Origin: Phialemonium atrogriseum
Lineage: Eukaryota > Ascomycota > Sordariomycetes > Cephalothecales > Cephalothecaceae
Direction of reading: 5' to 3'
NCBI RefSeq assembly: GCF_030411735.1
Contig: NW_026848140.1
Span: forward strand, 62,001 to 126,000
DNA: 64,000 nt
The notes below the pieces were generated by a model. It saw nothing but the letters and a program-made list of their open reading frames with translations. It ran no database searches and was not told the DNA's origin. Shown here piece by piece: positions 9,852-20,508 of the stretch (position 1 is the stretch's first letter; each line of letters begins with the position of its first letter). The translations under genes and the position numbers were made by a program.

Positions 9852-11281
9852 ATGCAGGTCCCTCTAATTCGGCTCCAGTGCGGGGTCAATTCGTATGACT
9901 GGGGAAAGAAAGGGCAAGCCTCCGTCGCCGCCAAGCTCGCCGCTGCCACTCCGTCCGAAGATTTCGTCGTGCAAGATGACCGGCCGTACGCAGAGGTATG
10001 TGGCTATTTCAGAACCCGTAGACTGTAGACTATGTTGCTAACCAATGCTTTGCACGCGTTCCGTAGCTATGGATGGGCACGCATCCTTCCAACCCGTCCA
10101 AGGACTTGACCACGGGCCGGACCCTTCTCGATCTCGTCCAGGACAACCAGGCGCTTCTCTCCCGGTCCGTCGTGGCGAGATACGGGAATAAGCTCCCCTT
10201 CCTGCTCAAGGTCCTCTCGATCGACAAGGCCCTGTCCATCCAAGCACATCCAAACAAGAAGCTGGCGGGAGAATTGCATGCCAGGGACCCCAAGAACTAC
10301 CCCGATGACAACCACAAGCCCGAGATGACCATTGCCATCACCCCGTTCGAGGGGCTGTGCGGGTTTCGCCCGCTCAACGAGATAGCCCACTTCCTCGAGA
10401 ATGTGCCAGCACTCCGCCAGCTCGTCGGTGAGGAGGCCGCCAGGGAATTCGTGGACACGGTGAAGGGCAACGAGGGGGACGAGTCACAGGAGGCGACAGC
10501 CAAGAACAAGCAAGTTCTCCGGAAGGCCTTTGCCGCGGTCATGTCGTCGTCGGAAGCAGACCTGTCGGCGGCAACCAAGAGCCTCGTGGAGTCGGCGTCC
10601 AGCGCGGGCGCCGACTTCGCCGCCAAGGGCGTGGCCGCGACATCCGGGGCGACGCTCGCCGAGCTGGTGACGCGCCTCCACGGCCAGTTTGGCACCGACC
10701 ACGGCCTCTTCGTGCTCTTGTTCCTCAACTACGTCACCCTGCAGCCTGGCGAGGCGCTCTTCCTACGGGCCGACGACATCCACGCCTACCTCAGCGGCGA
10801 CGTGGTCGAGTGCATGGCCGCCAGCGACAACGTGGTGCGGGCGGGGCTGACGCCCAAGTTCAAGGACGTCGACACCCTCGTCTCCATGCTGACCTACAAC
10901 TACGCGCCCATCGAGGAGCAGAAGATGCACCCGACCGAGTACCCCTACGCGACCCTAAACGCCAAGGCCTACAGCTCTGGGAGCACCGCCACTCTCTACG
11001 ACCCCCCCATCGACGAGTTCAGCATCATCCGGACCGTGCTGAGCGGCGACGGGTCAAAGGCGACCTTTGAGCAGCTGGACGGGCCGAGCATCGTCATCTG
11101 CACCACCGGCAAGGGCAAGATATCGGTCGGCCCCACGGTGCACGACATTGAGGAGGGCCACATATTCTTCGTCGGCGCCACGGCAGAGCTTGTCCTGACG
11201 TCGGAGGGCGGGAAGGATGACAGCTTCATCACGTTCAAGGCCTTCTGCGAGGTCGAGGACCACAGCAATGGGAAGTTGTGA
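9852..11281 (+). CDS. Mannose-6-phosphate isomerase (type I, zinc)
   Basis: Two exons: 9852-9995 (48 codons) and 10067-11281, with a 71-nt phase-0 intron (GTATGT donor, GCTAACC branch, CGTAG acceptor). 452 aa. The enzyme interconverts fructose-6-phosphate and mannose-6-phosphate in the cytosol, feeding GDP-mannose for glycoproteins and cell wall mannan. It starts VPLIRLQCGVNSYDWGKKG, the standard N-terminus. Zinc ligands of the type I family are visible: Gln107 and His109 in SIQAHPNK, Glu134 in HKPEMTIA, and His287 in ADDIHAYL. The signature GDVVECMAASDNVVRAGLTPK is intact. The C-terminal cupin portion is complete (TTGKGKISVG). The region around residues 185-240, with an Ala/Ser-rich helix, is a usual lid insertion. 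No anomaly seen. Confidence 0.96.
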
Positions 11282-12670
11282 GCGATAAAGACATGTTCCG
11301 ACGGTTGCTTTACCAACAGATTTACTTGATTAGAGGTCACGACGTTCCCAAGGGTAATGAAAAAAAAATCTAAAAGGGGGTTTCGATTGGGGCAAGTGGA
11401 TCGACCTGTATCCCTGGCTTGGGTGATTTGAGGTCCGCAATCTTGGGATTGTCCAACTCCGGGCCGGGCAGTAACTTCAAAGTTCGATCAAGGCGGTTAA
11501 GAAGAAAAACAAGGTTAAAAAAGGTTAATCGTCCGATCTCATCAGGGGCCCAGGATTCCTGACCAGGCAAGACAATCCCGTGATGCTATATCCGGCTTTC
11601 CATATATATACCCCTGACGCCAGCCGTCCCCCTTTTTGGATGATGACACCCCCTTTGCTCGTAGCCCCGGGATTCGCCCCGTAAGACGGGACGACATTAT
11701 CTTGGGAGCGAGGGGGGACCTTGGAGCCTCGCTTGTTTCCATCCACAAGAAGATAGTAAAGACATGGACGGTGTAGGAGGAGGCGGAACCGCGATAAGCT
11801 TGGTCCACTCAAGCCGCTACCAGCCGCAGAGGAGGATTATTTTTATTTTATTTCTCATTTCCCACCCGGCTACCGGTTTCCTGGTCCGGCCTCCGAGGGC
11901 TGCTCCCTAAGTCCCAGGAGCCGGATCTTAGAGCTTCATTTAGCGGATAGATATGATATAATTAGGACCCCGGCAGGAGTTTGGCAACTGGCCCCAGGCT
12001 CCATGGAGCCGAGCGCGTGATGGGGCTCAGCTTGGGAGATGCAGGCTTGCAGAGAACCGAGGCGTCTCTCTCTCTGCGAGAGAATGCGAGAGCGGGGGAC
12101 ACACATGTCAAGTACAGTGCATAACCCTGTGTTTGTATCTTAAGGGCAATGGTCGGTTTTCACCCGCCGGCCCGGGGGGTGGATGGGATTTATCCAGATG
12201 GTGTTTTCCCATTCCCAACGAGAAGAGGCGAGGAAAAGAAAAAAAACTAGGGAAAAACAAAGAGAACAATATACCATACTCAGGGCTTTCGTCCGACGGC
12301 TCGGTCTTGGCACAGACGGAAATAGAAGCGGCTCCAGATTGTGGCAAACACCCGGGAACCTGGGTTAATGAATCGGACAATAGCAGCCCGTGCCCCCGGG
12401 AGCAACAGGCGAGTGTCCCGTCGTTAGGAGGGTAGCACTGGGAACAAGCGACAGAGTTCCCCCCTGGCGTAAGCGAGCGGGCGGGAGCAGATCTCGCCTG
12501 GCTGGCACACATGGATGTTTTTTGGGCCCATGGTACATTCATGTTTCCGATCTAGTGGTTTATCAGCTGTCTGGAGCCGATCCCGGGGGGTTGGGTATTT
12601 TTCCTTGGCCAAGGAGTAGACGCACGGAGTGATGGGGATAGCCGACAACAGGCTCTGCCGCACGCCTTGC
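11282..12670. other. Intergenic stretch, no gene seen
   Basis: After the isomerase stop there are about 1.9 kb before the next start. This first part has mixed composition, short stop-rich frames on both strands and an A-rich patch near 11360. Nothing resembles a protein family or RNA gene. Confidence 0.45.
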
Positions 12671-13171
12671 TACATAAGAGGCTAAAATGACAGCCCATTT
12701 CACAATATTATGTGATCATTCACAGCAAGCCCAATCCCTGATCCGGCTAAGCTGGCTGGGCTCTTGGTCCCGCCCAATATCAATCTCGTCTCCTGTTTTA
12801 ATAAGTCGAGCTTGATCTGGGCCCCCCCTGAGCCGAGCCGTGCGTGTTTATTGTGATGAAGCGGCCAATCCAGGATGTGGTACGGAGATATTGCTACAAT
12901 TTGGCAAACTGTAAACCCGGCTCTTGGACGTTGTTGTTCCCCTGGGGGGGAGAGGGTCCCCTATTCTGATTCCTGGGATGATTTCTCCCCATATATGTAT
13001 CAAGGGACGAGCTCTGGGAAGTCAGCCCGGGCGAGGCATTGCAACTACTCTTTCTTCGTTATTTTCGACTCTCAGTCTTTCATACTCGATCATCCATCCT
13101 TGATCCTCCCTCCATCCTCCATCCCCCATCCTCCATACCCTCTATCCGGTCTCGCCGACTTGTAGGGCACC
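12671..13171 (+). promoter_or_regulatory. Putative promoter of the CBM1 protein gene
   Basis: Upstream of the secreted CBM1 protein. Seen: GGCTAAA at 12680-12686 and GGCTAAG at 12745-12751, which match the XlnR/Xyr1 core (GGCTAA); CTGGGG at 12942-12947, matching the CreA/Cre1 consensus SYGGRG; an ATATAT-type TATA-like stretch at 12991-13000; and a long C/T-rich leader with CATCC/TCCTCC repeats (about 13080-13150), typical of fungal promoters. Six- to seven-base matches occur by chance, so the regulator assignment is inference. Confidence 0.4.
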
Positions 13172-13819
13172 ATGTTGAAGTCGCTTCTCGTTTCCACCCT
13201 GCTGCTCGGAGCAGGTCTATGCCAGAGGGGCGGCGGCCGGAGGCCGACTACGATCTCGAGGGGTCAGACCCAGACTCAGACCGTGACCCAAATCCAGACC
13301 CAGACGCGGGCGCCGAACGGGGCCCAAACCATATGGGGACAATGTGAGCACAATATCCATCCGCCTTCCCACACTTCCGTCGGCTCGCTCGCTCGATCTG
13401 AAATATCTGGAGCTGACCACTATCTTGAATAGGCGGTGGCATAACCTATTCGGGCGCGTCTGCCTGTCCCACTTCTGCATACTGCTACAACGACGGAAAG
13501 TAAGTTGAACCCACCAAAGCAACGGCACATCACGCGTGCGTCCAAAAGGCGAGACACATGCTGACGCTTTCTGCCCTCCCCGCTGCGCAGCATATATTAC
13601 TCGCAGTGCGTCCCCAACGACTACCAGCCCAGCTCCAAGGGCGGCGACAACGGCAACGTCGTCACGGTCACCGTCGGGACCATCATCAGCGTCAGCGGCC
13701 CCACGCCCACCGTCGTCACCACCTTCATCACGGTCCTGGGCCCGGAGCCGACGCCCACGCCCACCTCTATTGTCACCGTCACCCTCATCCCCGACGACCC
13801 GGTAACGTCGCAGTGGTAG
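13172..13819 (+). CDS. Small secreted protein with a lone CBM1 cellulose-binding module
   Basis: Three exons: 13172-13343, 13433-13499 and 13591-13819; introns of 89 and 91 nt, each with a GCTGAC branch. 155 aa. Residues 1-17 form a signal peptide (hydrophobic LLVSTLLLGAGLC). A Gln/Thr-rich stretch with QT repeats (about 32-45) follows. A fungal-type carbohydrate-binding module (CBM1) spans about 54-87: WGQCGGITYSG, four cysteines (58, 69, 75, 86) in the spacing of the two canonical disulfides, and the planar aromatic face Trp55, Tyr82, Tyr83. After it come a Ser/Gly linker and a Val/Thr/Pro-rich tail with PTPTPTS. No catalytic domain is present anywhere. CBM1 binds crystalline cellulose or chitin outside the cell. 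The module is split by both introns, yet the phases rebuild it exactly. The tail could be O-glycosylated (inference). Confidence 0.87.
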
Positions 13820-14654
13820 GCGGGGCAGGGCGGAGGAGCCCGGCCGTTGGCGGGAGGCGGGAGATGCGAGGTTAGGAATACGATCGACACTTTAATCATG
13901 TAATGACGGGGAGATATGTTTCGATTTGCTCTGGGGGGGGGGGGGGGGGTTGGTTCATGCACCTAGTCGTCAATGCATTGTTGTCCATGGCCTAGTATCT
14001 ACCTACTTTACTGGGAGATATATAAGTTACTATCAACAATAATGCGTAGGAGGAAGGAAGTACCTACACGGAGATCTCCGTCAGTTGACCCACTCAGAAA
14101 CCAATGTAGTTAGACCTACCTTACTTTGTAGCATAACCGAAGGAGAGCTAAAGGGGCGCGGGACCTGGGGTACTGAACGCGCCCCTGATTGGATTTCCCT
14201 TCTTTCTTTCCTTTTATTTACAGTACACTTCAATATACTGAGTATAGCCAAATAAGGATACGTTGCCCACAACCACTCTCAATGGATGCACACTATATTA
14301 TTTTGTCCCACCGGTTATGACCACTTGTAGGCGCTTCTAATGAAACATTTGGGGAACAAGCTCCATTCCCCACCTGTTTCCCCAAGGTTTGATCCCTCTC
14401 TATATACCTATACTATAGATACCCTCTTCTTCGGCGCCCACTTCGACTAAAATCTGATAGTCGACAAGCCTGACAACAGTTCTTTGGGCCCAAACTCTTT
14501 GTTGAACCTTGAATGCCAGATCTGCTAGCCAGATCACTGTCCCTAGCGTCGATTTCCTTCATTCTTTGCTTGAGAGTCCCATCATGAGCTTCCTCAACGT
14601 CAGGGGCCCGTAGTTGAGGTCCCAACCCAGGCCAATTTGCCAGCCATAATTACC
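13820..14654. other. Intergenic, G17 run then AT-richer sequence
   Basis: Downstream of the CBM1 gene. It has a 17-G homopolymer at 13933-13949, then visibly more A/T-rich sequence with many stops. A minus-strand frame around 14413-14625 has protein-like composition and may belong to the relic just to its right, but I cannot assign it. Confidence 0.35.
13933..13949. repeat. G17 homopolymer
   Basis: Seventeen consecutive G about 115 bp after the CBM1 protein stop codon, within or just beyond its 3' UTR. The length may be a sequencing or assembly estimate. Confidence 0.85.
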
Positions 14655-15057
14655 TATCCAAGCTGTTGATCACAATCCACATTGCGATCTTGTCCTCCGT
14701 CTCAAATCCAAGCTGCATAAGCCTCTTCTCTCTCCGGTACTTGTACATGACACGAGATTGGGGGTCTCTCATGGAACCAAAGTTGGCACTCTCAACCTTT
14801 AAGCTGGCTAGCTGAGTACTTCGAAACTCGGTTCACGGTCTTGTGAACAAGGTCGTACAGCACCGTTGAGTCTTGATGACTGTCCTTCGGACCCCAGCCA
14901 GAGTTGACGAGCAAGTAGCGGACTCGCGTCAAGGAGCCGTTCAGGATATATTACAACGCCTGCGTCGTCTCAGACCTTTTGGCAAGTTGATCGAACGAAT
15001 GTCAAGAAGGGTCGTTGAGCTGCGCCTGGACAAACTTGTTGATGTGCCCATTACTAA
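14655..15057 (-). pseudogene. Relic of an unidentified protein gene with C-to-T-like stops
   Basis: Reading leftward from about 15057, one frame gives a protein-like sequence (GHINKFVQAQLNDPS, later LTRVRYLLVNSGWGPKDSH) interrupted by a TGA near 15001 and a TAA near 14953. Near 14825 it shifts into another frame that continues with ANFGSMRDPQSRVMYKYRR and LGFETEDKIAMWIVINSL before a TAG near 14655. Both internal stops are explainable by C-to-T changes (CGA to TGA, CAA to TAA). I do not recognise the family. No complete open model could be built. Confidence 0.35.
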
Positions 15058-16589
15058 AGATTGATTCTTCGCCTTCGAAACGAACGGAATGTTGTCTATA
15101 TATAGCTGCTTTTGGTAGAGAAACGTATAAGTAAATGTCACTGGTACGTACTCAGATGTAGAAGTTGCTATACAGATTCGGGAGGGAACTGGGGCAAGTA
15201 AAAAAAGAACAAAAAGGCTGGGCCCTGTGTAAGTCCACGCAGAATACCTACATGGGAGCTTTCATCTAATTACCCCCTCCTCATCATATGTATTTCGGTT
15301 TAATACTGCTTTTTTGTACCTTCCAAAGGCAGATGAGAGCACAGGCATTGCAAGCAGGTAGGGCAAATAAAGTCAACAATGATTTCTCTGTTACCACATC
15401 ATTGTAACAATGGTGTGCAACTTCAACCTCATCATTACTTCATAGCCAGCTAATTATAATTCGTTTGTTACGTCTCATCCCTGTATTTCTTTAAGTTGAT
15501 TGCCCATAAGGGTCTCAAGCCTCTGGTAATCAGCTGTCCTCACAGACATGAGTTTCTATTTACTAGGTAGGATGAGATTATGTTTAGTTTGTTTCATTAA
15601 ACCCTTGGCCCAAAATCTCAGTTACTTTTCATGATTGCCGTTTAGCGCCATCGTCTCAATTTCCGGACTTGGTTATCCGTGACAAAAGCTTGTCAACAGG
15701 TAAATCGTGATAGGTAATTAATAAGTTAGAGGTGCTAATAGTCATCAACCGCCTTGGCAGTCTGGTGCCGTGGACGCGGTTTCCCTCACGACTGAGAGTG
15801 AGAGTCTGATATCAACCAAAACTCCCCCTTGGTTGCTACCTTCTGCAACCGAATGAATAAAGTCTGAAGTCACTTCTTAAAATAGAGCCCCGCTGTGAAC
15901 TGGCTAGGCAGATGAAACCCCGGCTCTTTCAACAAGAGTAACCACCCCTCGCCCAGAATTCCGAGACTGACGACAAGTTGCACCACCCACATATGCATAC
16001 ACAAGCAATACCCAAGAGCCACATCCTCGAAGAACTCACAAGATCAGTTCTGACACGACTGTGGATTTCCACGGATAGAAGGACCATAATTTGATAATTT
16101 GGGGGCCGGCAGCTGCCAAGCTCCAATAGCGAGAAGGCCCTACTCGAGGTCACCAGGTCGCGTCTCCGCACATTCCGGGGTTCGCGCGCGCGGCATCGGC
16201 GCATGTCAAGGAGGGCCGGGAATCCTCCAGGCGAAGAGCTGATGTCATTCAAAACTGCCGATGATTAGGATCCATCCCCTCCCCTCGAGGGCAAATCGTT
16301 AGCCATACCCAGCAGCAAAGAAACCACCACACACTAGCCGGCAGCAAACCAGTGGTGTGGGACGATTCCGTAGCATCTCCGAATCTTTAGGCCCATCTCC
16401 ACAATCCACAAGCCCCCTTCCCTCATGGCTCATCGCCGAAGAGGGATCGTGTTGTTGCGGGGTTAATTATATTTCTTTGAGAGCGCTCCTTCCAAAAAGT
16501 TTGCCGTGCAATCTCGAGCACGACACACAACCTGTAATCATCCCCAAACCGCCAGTCCCGTCTATTTGTGTGTCCAGCCAGCAGACGGA
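15058..16589. other. AT-richer intergenic stretch, no gene seen
   Basis: About 1.5 kb of lower-GC sequence with frequent stops on both strands (15100-15900), becoming GC-richer towards the monooxygenase promoter. Nothing recognisable. The composition contrast with neighbouring genes fits decayed repeat or long non-coding sequence. Confidence 0.4.
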
Positions 16590-18083
16590 ATGGAGCGTCC
16601 CTTCAAGAAGGTTCGAGAAAACCACTCCCCCTTTCCCCCCTTCCCCGACCCCCCATCCCCCCATCACCCCATCCCCAAAAACACGACTGACACGCCCCAC
16701 CAGGTCCTGATCGTTGGCGCCGGGCCCTCGGGCCTGCTCCTGGCCCTCCTGCTCTCCAAGCACGGCATCCCCGTGCAGATCCTCGAGGCGTCGGACCACC
16801 TGGACGAGCAGCCGCGGGCGGCGCATTACGGCCCGCCCGCGGTGCCGGACCTCGCGCGCGCGGGCATCATCGACGAGGTGCGGCGGCGGGGCATCTCGCC
16901 GACGACCATGGTGTGGCGGCGGTGGGACGACCACAGCGTGATTGCGGGCACCGACGGCAGCATGCTGGCCGACGTGGACGGACAGGACCTGCGCACCGTG
17001 TCGCTGGTGCTGCACGACCTGGACCAGCTCATGCTCGACGAGATCACCTCAAAGTACGGCGGGAAGATCCACTGGGAGCACAAGGTCGTCGACATCGGGC
17101 AGGACGACGGCAAGGCCTGGGTCGACGCCGAGACCCCCGACGGCAAGGTGCGCATCGAGGCCGATTATGTTGTCGGCTGCGACGGCGCAAACAGCCAGAT
17201 CCGGAGGTCCCTGTTCGGCAACGACTACCCGGGCTTCACCTGGGATAAGCAGATTGTCGCCACCAACGTGAGTCTTCGCCCCCCTCCCCCCTTTTCCCCG
17301 CTGAGTTCCCCTAGTTGTCAAGGATGATGATATTGACTGTGTTCGCAGGTATACTACGATTTCGAGGGCAAGCATGGCTTCACTGACTCGAGCTTCGCCA
17401 TCCACCCAGACCACTTCTTTGTGAGCACGCCACCCGTTCCCCCTAGATCTGTTTTCTTTCTTTTGCAATAACACCTGCTGACTGACTGCCTCCCTGCAAA
17501 TCAGATGGTCGCCAAGATGACGGCCGACGGCCTCTACCGCGTCACATACGGCGAGGAGACGGGCCTGACACAGGAGCAGCTAATAGAGCGACAGCCGTGG
17601 AAGTACGAGATGATGCTCCCCGGCAACCCCAAGCCGGGCGACTACAAGATCACGACCATCGCGCCCTACAGGATGCACCAGCGCTGCGCGCCGGCCTTCC
17701 GGGTGGGGCGGTTCCTGCTGGCCGCCGACGCGGCGCACCTGTGCAACCCGTGGGGCGGGCTGGGCATCACGGGCGGCTTCGTCGACGTCGGCGGGCTGTA
17801 CGACTGCCTGGCGGGCATCTACGACGGCAGGGCCGACGAGTCCATCCTCGACCTGTACAGCGAGAAGCGCATCGAGAAGTGGAGGACCGTCATCGACCCC
17901 ATCTCGCAGGACAACTTCAGGCGCGTGTCCGACCCGGACCCGGACACCCGCTTCGAGAGGGACGAGTTCATGCAGCACTGCAAGAAGTGCGAGTCGGACC
18001 CCGTCGCCATGAAGGAGCTGCTGATGGGATTCATGGCCGTGAGGTATGACTTCACCCAGCATTACAAGGATGCGGCGAAATAG
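16590..18083 (+). CDS. FAD-dependent aromatic-type monooxygenase (PHBH fold)
   Basis: Four exons: 16590-16610 (7 codons), 16704-17267, 17349-17420 and 17505-18083; introns of 93, 81 and 84 nt, all phase 0. 411 aa. Group A flavoprotein monooxygenases hydroxylate phenolic or related rings using NAD(P)H and O2. Seen: the Rossmann motif VLIVGAGPSG (8-17), the DG motif CDGANSQIRR (Asp166-Gly167) and the second FAD-binding GD-like motif GRFLLAADAAH (287-297) followed by NPWGGLGITGG. Length matches stand-alone hydroxylases without the thioredoxin-like C-terminal domain of phenol hydroxylases. The substrate is unknown. The first exon carries only MERPFKK; its C-rich intron has a CTGAC branch. The gene sits alone, with a nitrilase-family gene as its nearest neighbour 1.4 kb away. 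Confidence 0.92.
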
Positions 18084-19507
18084 GAGAGAGGGTCGTGTCA
18101 TTTTTGTGTGTGTCTGAATATCGACGGGTTATTTAGGAGGCATGTAACGAAGAGCCCAAATCTAATGTACATGTACATACACACTGCTGGCTTGCTGTGA
18201 CAACCCAGAGTAGACTGCAGAGTCCCTAAAATGACATGCCCTTCTCCAGAGCGTCCATAATCTCAACCGCCCTCTTCGCAACGTTTTAGATTATTACCAC
18301 GGAACTGGTGAATATCTACCTTCATTTTCAAAGTCGACAAGAAGGGAAGGGAGATATGATTTCAGGCTAGTTAGAATCTATCTACAGATACCTTGTTGCT
18401 GCCTGCGGTACTGGAAACACTACGAGTGGCCGAATTACTCACCGTAACTACTGTTAATGAGTTACTGCTTGATGAATTTAGCCTAGATATACTGTATTAA
18501 CCACCTAACCCCTCAAACTCACATGACACTCGCGGCCTTAGCCCAAACTGGCTCCCACAAGGTCAGTCCCCCCACTTTACTTTCCGTGAGAGGGAGTTCA
18601 CAATCATCAGAATTCGCTTCCAAGATGCCAATCCAAGAACCTGCCTCCAGAGTTGCTAGTCTGCATTCTTGCCTTGGCCTGCTTTCTATCCGATCTGCAA
18701 GCCATGGCAAGCACCGCCCAGCGCATTTACTTAGTCTTCCTTGACGAGAAAGCTGCGCTTATCTATCAAGTTCTCTCCAACAAACTAGGCCTAGTCCTTA
18801 GCAATGCCTTTGCTTTCTCCAAGATAGAATCTCTCAACGCATTGGTGCTGTTATATTATTAGCAAGTTTGGGACTTGGTAGCTATGTATAATGGCTATCT
18901 CACAGGATAGAATCATCTATCTCTACGCCAACTCTTACTAGATTATGCACTTGGTCTGGTCAACTCTTACCAAATCATAGCCTTTTTGACAGGCATGTAC
19001 ACCATCTACAGGTTAAAATTAATCCAAAAGGAAATCAAACCCTCCTCCTCAATCATGTCTTTTGTTAGTCTGCTAAGCTATATAGAGCATCTACGCATCT
19101 TGCATGCCTTTTACTAGCTGCAAATCATCTACAGGCTTGGTGCCCTCCGAAACTTCATCAAGAAACTGTGCGCAGCTAGTGAAGCCAGACGCCAACGGTT
19201 CTACCGACCTGGGGTCTATCATATCCCGCAAACTGCTAATTGATATCTAAGCGTTTGAGCGTGATGACCTACGCTTGGCGTTGATCGATATCAAGGAGCA
19301 TGGCCGGTCCGAGCCACTTGGCAGCGAGGTTTTTCGTGGCATGGGAGGGGGAGTTGCGTGATAGTAGAACGCTAGCCTAGAATTGGTTTCTCTGACTGGC
19401 GATCCAATCGTTGACAACGGTTTTGACTACAATCCTATTGTTCAAACCCGGGCAACGATCATATCAATACCTCTCTGCCGCCACTGACTACACCCGTGAT
19501 CCATGAT
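18084..19507. other. Gene-poor AT-richer stretch between monooxygenase and hydrolase
   Basis: About 1.4 kb separating two convergent genes. The first part holds their 3' ends. The middle (18520-19300, plus strand) contains fragments with protein-like runs such as FAFSKIESLNALVLL, interrupted by several stops. This could be a decayed gene, but I cannot identify it. Confidence 0.35.
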
Positions 19508-20508
19508 TTACTTCGGAGGCAGAGTCGCCGAGCGAGTATAGTGCCACTCCTCGCCCTGCAGGTCCGCCCTGACCTTGTAATATTCCTCCGCATACCTAAC
19601 GGTATCAAAGTCGACCTCCCCAAACACGATCCCCTCCTCCCCGGTCCCGAGCTTCCCCAGGCTCCCCAGGATCGGCACCGCCACCTGGCTGCTCCCAAAG
19701 GCGTTGCAGAGCGCGACGGCGCACGTGTTCTCAAACGCCCTCGACACCGTCGTCGCGTCCAGGAACACGGCCTCGGACTCGCGGTTCAGCGAGAGGACCC
19801 GCCGCTCGATCCCGGTGATGTCCCAGAACGACGGCACGATGACCAGCTCCGCCCCGTCGGCGACCAGCTCGCGGAACGGCTCCGGGAACGCGAGGTCCCA
19901 GCAGATGAGCAACCCCGCCCGCACCACCCCGGCGGCGCCGGCGCCGCTGCCGTCGGGGTCCGGGAGGGGCAGGTCGAAGGCGCGGTGGGGCGCGTGCTTC
20001 CCGGCCGTCAGGACGCCGCGCTCCTCGTGCCACAGGTTCTTCTTCTGGTAGGTGGCGAGGATGTCGCCCGTGGAGGCGGCGATGAAGTACGCCAGGTTGT
20101 GCAGCTCCGTGGCGTGGTCCGGCTCGCGGCCCCTGTTGTCGTCGTCGGGGGGGAGTTCCACCGGCTTCACGAGGGTCCCGGGCACGATGTGGATGTGGAG
20201 CTCCCGGGCGAGGGCCTGGTAGCGTTCAAGGTAGGGCAGGGAGTCCCTGCAGGACGCGGCGAAGTCTGGGTTATCCGGGACCCATGACGTGAGGTGGAAT
20301 TCCGGGAGGACTGCGAGGTGGCATCCTTGGCGGGCGGCAGACCGAAGGTTCCGATCTGCTACGGCGAAGTTGGCCTCGGGAGAAAGAGGCTGTTTGGGGA
20401 GGGGAAAGTCAGTCCAGCGAAACTGTGGGAAGAGCAAATTCTTGCCGACCGAACCTTTGGCAGGAATTGGATCAGTGCGATGTTGAGCTTATGTGTGGGC
20501 GTCATCAT
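19508..20508 (-). CDS. Carbon-nitrogen hydrolase (nitrilase superfamily)
   Basis: Two exons on the minus strand: 20508-20455 (18 codons) and 20389-19508, with a 65-nt phase-0 intron 20454-20390 (CTGAC branch, AACAG acceptor). 311 aa. Nitrilase-superfamily enzymes cut nitriles, amides or carbamoyl groups. The catalytic Glu-Lys-Cys triad is complete: Glu48 in AVLPEFH, Lys134 in TYQKKNLW, and Cys181 in LLICWDLAFPE. The N-terminal strand KLNIALIQF comes from exon 1 and supports the splice. A second in-frame ATG immediately follows the first (20505). Which branch of the superfamily it belongs to (aliphatic amidase, N-carbamoyl hydrolase or nitrilase) cannot be decided here. About residues 97-110 hold an acidic loop insertion, DDDNRGREPD. 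Confidence 0.9.
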
